NCBI GenBank assembly: GCA_028280505.1 | Contig: JANQLO010000053.1 | Coordinates: 1 to 64,000 of the forward strand | Reading direction: 5' to 3' | From: Chromatiales bacterium | Lineage (GTDB): Bacteria > Pseudomonadota > Gammaproteobacteria > Chromatiales > Chromatiaceae | Length of the DNA stretch: 64,000 nt | Part shown: positions 57,901 to 63,900 of the stretch, in pieces | Position numbering within the stretch: position 1 is the stretch's first letter | Layout: each line of letters opens with the position of its first letter | The notes under the pieces: model-generated | Databases searched by the model: none | The model's input: the letters and a program-made list of their open reading frames with translations, nothing else | Told to the model about the DNA's origin: nothing | Made by a program: the position numbers and the translations under genes

Positions 57901-60900
57901 CCTGCAGGTTCGGATGGGTCAATGCCATGACATCGGGGGACGCCACGATGTTGTTGTCTTCGATACCGTTTTCGAACACCTTGGAATCGGCGTCCGAGCG
58001 CACGATGAAGACATAATCGCCATCGGCCGCGTCGGGGAGTTCGAAGGTCGCATTGGTGGTGTAGCTCTCGCCGACACCCAGGTCGAACAACCGATCGATC
58101 TGGGTCAGCAAGACCGATCCGGGTACGGTGCCATCGTCCGACAAGTAGATGTAATCCTTCCACGGCGCACGTGCGCCGGCGTCGCCCTGGTTGAGAACGG
58201 TGAAGGTCACGGTCACCTGATCGCCCGGTACCGCATCGCTCGGGATCTGCACATCGGTGACGATCAGATCGGCAGACGGCGCCGGCGTGACCGTCAGCGT
58301 GTCGATCGATACGCCGACGTTGTTGTCGGTCTGCCCACGCTCGTAGACCGCACCACCGGGATTGGTCTGCACCAGGATACGGTAGTTGTTGGCAATGCCT
58401 TCCGGCAGATCGACCGTGGTCGCCACACTGTACGACTCGCCCTGCGCCAGCGGCGCGGTACGCGGCAACTCGGCCAGAATGAAGTCGCTGGCGTCCGGCA
58501 CATCGTCGAGCGACAAAAGCACACGATCGATCCAACCGCCGGCACCGGCGTCGGTGGCGTTCTCGCCGACGTTACGCACCCGCCAGGCGATGTCGATGGC
58601 GTCGCCGGACCGTACCGAACCGGACGGGCCGAATACGGCCTCGACCGCCAGGTCGGCGAATGACGATGTGAGTTGAATCGGCTCCGGCGGCACCAGAGTG
58701 TTGTCGGCCCGGGTGTCGGGCTCCAATACATCTTCTTCACTGTCGGTAACGACGCTGAGATAAAGCACACCGTCCTGGCGCGCCGGCAGGGTAACGTCGA
58801 ACAAGGCCGTGTAGGACTCGCCCACCGCGAGGGCGCCGCTCCGCGCCAGGCTTCCGATCACGATATCGTCGGCATTGCCGATCACCGTGTCTTCACTCAG
58901 GATCACCTGGTCGGTCCATTGACCGCTCGACGTCGCGGCCGCGCCGCTGTTGGTCACGGTCCAGCCTATTTGCACCGTCTCGCCACCACGACCGATCGCC
59001 GGTACCTGCAGGTCGCTGACCACCAGATCGGCATACTCGGGCAACGCCGAATCGACGAACACCGTCGCGTTGTTGTTCGATTCGGCATTGGCGACGCCAT
59101 CGGCCGCCTCGATCAACGCGCTCTGATTGTTTATGTTCCTATCGGCACGTACCTCGATCTGCAAATTGCCGGCGCCGCGAATGCCGTCGGGCAGTTGCAC
59201 GCTGAAGCTTCTGGCAATGCTGGCACCGGCGGCGAGCGGACCATCGCTCGCGCTGTCGTGCTGTATCGTCGCGTTGACGATGTGCTGACCGACCGACGGA
59301 TTCCAGATCAGGATACGGTCGAACCAATCGCCCGGCGTGGCCGCCGCGCCGCCGTTGAAGTCATCCCATTCGATGGTCAGGGTCGAGCCGGCCGCGGCCG
59401 GGCCCGAGGTCACCCGTAGATTCTGAACCCGCAGATCCGGTGCCGAATTGACCGTCTGCAAGGTGCTGTTGTTGTCCTCGGCGGTACCGCCGGCGTTTTC
59501 CTCGAACAACTCGTCGAGGGCATCGACGATAACGCGGAATTCATAGCGACCGGTGGCCGAAGGCCCGGACGGCCAGGCGAAAGTGGTCGATCCGTTCAGG
59601 GTGCCGCCCGCGTTCAGACCACTGCCCTCGCCGACACGCAGATCGCGGCTGAAGACCAATTGATTGGTCAGCGTGTTGAACACTTGCAGGCGCTCGGTCC
59701 AGGCACCGCTGACCGCCAGCTCACCGACGTTCTCGGTAAGCCAGCTCACGGTCAGGGCTTGGCCCGGCACCCAACCGACCGGCGGATCGATCTGCAGACC
59801 GGTGACGATCAGGTCGGCATAAGGCGCGAGTTCGGACAAGACATTGACGGTCGCGTTATTGTTGATCTCCGCGTTACCGGTGACGTTCTGCTCGGCGATA
59901 TCGTTATTGACATCGGTACTGACCGAGATGCGCAAATCACCGGCACCCTTGAGCCCTTCGGGCAGACGCACCACCAGTTCGCGATTGCGGATCTCGCCGA
60001 CCGCGATGTCGCCTTCGGTCACGGCGTCATAAGGAATCAGCGTATCGACCACGATCTCGTTGGTCGCCAGGTTGCGTACCGTTACCCGCTCGGTGAAGGC
60101 GCCCTCGGCCGGCAGCAGGCCGTCATTGGAGACGACCCACTGGATAGTCATCTCCGCACCGGACTGGATCGGCCCGCCGGCGGCGGTCGCAGACAAACTG
60201 GTGATCTGCAGATCGGGGGCCGGCGTGCCGTCGAGCCCGAGGATCGGGGTCGGTGCGGCGATGGTGTTTTCGAACACCGTGAACTGATAATCGAAAATCG
60301 ACGCGAGCTCGGCGCCATAGCCTTCGAGCAGGATGGTATAGCGACCGTCCGCCGGCGCGACGAAGGTATCCAGATCGTTGTAATACTGGCTGCGCATGAC
60401 GTTGCCGTTCGGGTCCAGCAAGCGCATCCACAGATTGCCCGTGGCGGCAGCGGTCTGACGATCGAAGAAGAAGCGCTCGCCGGCGACCGCGTCGAAGGCG
60501 TACAGATCGGTTTCGCTACCGGGATTGATCGAGCCGATCACCGGCGTACCGACGGTCAGCAAGGCAACATCGGCCAGGTCGAGCACGCGCACCGAATAAT
60601 CGCCGATCACCGCACCGGCCGGATCGATATGCAACTCGTAGTCGCCGGCATCGAGCTCGAACAAGGGCGGCGATGTGGTGTTGGCCACCCCTTCGGAACT
60701 GGTGAAACCACGGGTCGCCAGCTGACCGGTCAGGCCATACAGCGCCCAACCGAAGTTGCCGTTCCACGGAGCCAATACGTCGATATAGACGCTGGCCGTC
60801 TCGGCCAGGCTGAAGCGCAGGATATGCCGTTGCCCGGGGTGCGCGATGGTCGTCGACAGCGTGTCGCCCAGGGTCAAATCGCTGATGACGTCATCGACCG

Positions 60901-63900
60901 GGTGCAGATTGAAGCGGTAATTAAGCGGTGTCGCCTGCCCGTCGAATCCTTCGTACAACACGGCGTAGACGCCGTCGTGCGCCAAGGTAAAGGGCCCGGC
61001 ATCGTTGCGATGATTGGTCGATCCCGCCGTCAGCTGGCCATAGGGACCGACGATTTTCCAGGCGCCACTACCGGCGGTGGTCAAGGCATCGAAGTACAGT
61101 TTCTGGCCGGTGCTGCCGGTGAAGGTGAACAAGGCCGTGCGGTTACCCGGATCGAGCGTGCCCTGCTGCTCCTCGCCGAGCACGATGGCATCCCCGGAGA
61201 ACAGATCCACCAAGGTGAAGCCGAAGTCACCGGTGGTCTCGCCGTTGCCGTAGACCGTCAGGGTGTAGTTACCGGCATTCGCCAACAATGCCGGTGAGCC
61301 CGAGAAATCACTCGAATCCGAGGAGCTGAATCCACGGTCGACGACCAGGCTGCCCTGCTCGCTCGCGAGCGTCCAACGGAAATTGTTGTTGTTGAGCAGG
61401 CTGTCGAAATACAGCCAGGCATCCTGGCTGAGCGAGAATTGATAGAAACGCCGCTCACCCGGCTGCGACAACGAACCGGCGACCGCCTCGCCCAAGGTCA
61501 GCGTACCGGTCGTATCCGCGACCGGCCGCAAGCGGAAACTGTAACTGATGGGGGTCGTCTGGTTGTAACGACCCTCCATCAACAGCGTATAGCTGCCCGT
61601 GTATTGCAGCGCGACTATGCCGGCGTCCTGAACGAACCAGTTCGGGCCGAAAACCTCGTCCCCGTTCGGATCGATCAAGCGCCAGTACGCGTTGGTACTG
61701 GAACGGGCGATGTAATCGAAATACACACGATCGCCCGCCGTCGCATCGAATTGATAGGCGTCTGTCGAATTGCCCGGGGCCAAAATGCCGTCGATTTGTT
61801 CATCGAGATTGATCGCGGTCGCGGCGGCCAGGGTGTTCAACCGGAAGTTGTAGCTACCGGTCGCGTTATTGGTCGCCCATACCGAGACCTCGTAGCTCCC
61901 GGCCCCGAGTTCGATCACCGGGTTGCCGGCGAAGTCGCTCGCATCCGCCTGGGTGAAGCGCCGTGTGGTATCTAGCCCGGGACCATCGATGTTGAGATAG
62001 AGATTGCTGTTGTTGGTCTGCGGATCGAAGTAGATACGGGTATCCGCCGCGACATCGAGCGTATAACGGTAGACCTCGCCCGCACGATTGATATTGCCGG
62101 CAACGTCGTTGTCCAGGGCCAATGCCGGTGTCGCGGCCGTCGCCGCGACGACATTGATGGCGACATTGTCGAGATCGTGATTGGCCGCATAGGTGTTACC
62201 GGTACGACCGCTGAACGCGACGCGGAAATCGTCCAGCTCCAGGCCGCCGATCAACAGATCGCTGATCGGCGTGACCGCGGCACCACCCCCGCTGGGCGTC
62301 AGGGTCACCGATAACAGCGCGCCACCGTCGGTGCGCGTCAACTGCACGCTGGCGGCATACCAGTCGCCGTTCGCCAGATCGATGCCCGACGGGACGATCT
62401 CGGCGATTTCGGCACCGTTGTAGTGTACCGAAACATGGTTGTTGTTCTGATCGACACTGCCGTTGTCGAAGATATCGAACGAAATACCCAAGGCGCCGAA
62501 GATGTTCGGCTCGGTACCCAAGGGCGTGACCGGTCCGCCGTCGCCATGGACGTCGGCATCGAGGATCGCCAATGCGATACCTTCGGCATAGCTGCCGGCC
62601 GAGACATGCGGTTCGAGCCGGAAATCGAAACTCAGGTCGACGCTGTCGAACGGACCGTCGTGGGTACGCGAGAACGCGATCTGGTTGTCGGTGCGGGTAT
62701 CCAGGCTGTTCGCCAGGCGCAGGAAGAAACCGCTGGGGCCGCCGGCGACGATCTCCGCCGGCACGCTGCCGAACTGTTCCAACGCGTAAGGAATGCCGCC
62801 GGCGCTGTCGAAGTCCTGCACATTGGTGCCGATCCCGCTGGGCTGAAGCTGGTCTTCGATGGTCAGGCGATAGTCGACCGGACCGCCGGTCTCCGATATC
62901 CGGCCTTCGAGCAACAGGAAGTAGTCGCCCGGCAGATCCAGGGTCTCGTAGTCCGGCAGGTTCGCGGTCGTGACCGGACCCCAGATCTGGCGACCGAGCG
63001 GATCGAGCAGACGCCAATGGGGACTGGTATCGCTGATCTCGTCGACGACGATGCGTATACGCTCGCGCAGATCACCGCTGATGCGGAAAATATCGGTCTC
63101 GCGGCCCTCGGATTCCAGGCCGCCGACCATCTGGGTACCGAGCACGACATCGCGGGCATTGGCCAGATCACTGACGCGGAAGCTGTAGCTGCCGGTCCAG
63201 TCATTGTCGCTGATGAACGACAGGCGATAGTCGCCCGCCGCCAGATCGAGCAACGGATTGGCCGTGAAGTCGTTCGAATCGGAATCGTTCAGACGCCGAT
63301 TCGCGACCTCGACGCCCTCGGGACCTTCGAGGGTCCAGTAGACATCCGACACGTTGGCCAGGGCATCGAACAACAACCGACTGTCGTTGGCCAAAGTGAA
63401 CTCGAAGACATCGCGACCACCGGCGGTCTCGATATTGCCCAGCGTGACCGTATCCAACGCGAGGGCGATCGTGTCCTCGCGATAGGGCTGCACGTTGAAC
63501 GAATAAGTCCCGCGCGAGCCCATGTCGTACCGGCCTTCGACCAACAGCGTGTAGGTACCGGTGTACGCCAATGGTGCCGTGCCGCGGTCGCCGATACCGG
63601 TCGGATTGAAGACACGCTTGCCCGACGGGTCGAACAAGCGCCACCAGATGTTGCCCGAGGTTTGCAGGGAATCGAAGAAGAAGCGATCGCCGGCCGTCGC
63701 ATCGAAGCGATACATGTCGGTCTCGTTCGCCGGCGTCAGTTCGCCGACCACGACCTCGCCGGGATTGAGCGCCTGCGCATCGGTCAAATCGAGCAGGCGC
63801 AGATTGTAATAACCGGTGGCCTGGCCCGCGCCGTCCAGGGTCAGTACGTAATCCCCCGGGAGCAGCAGATAGGCATCGCGATTGTTATCAACGGAATCGG

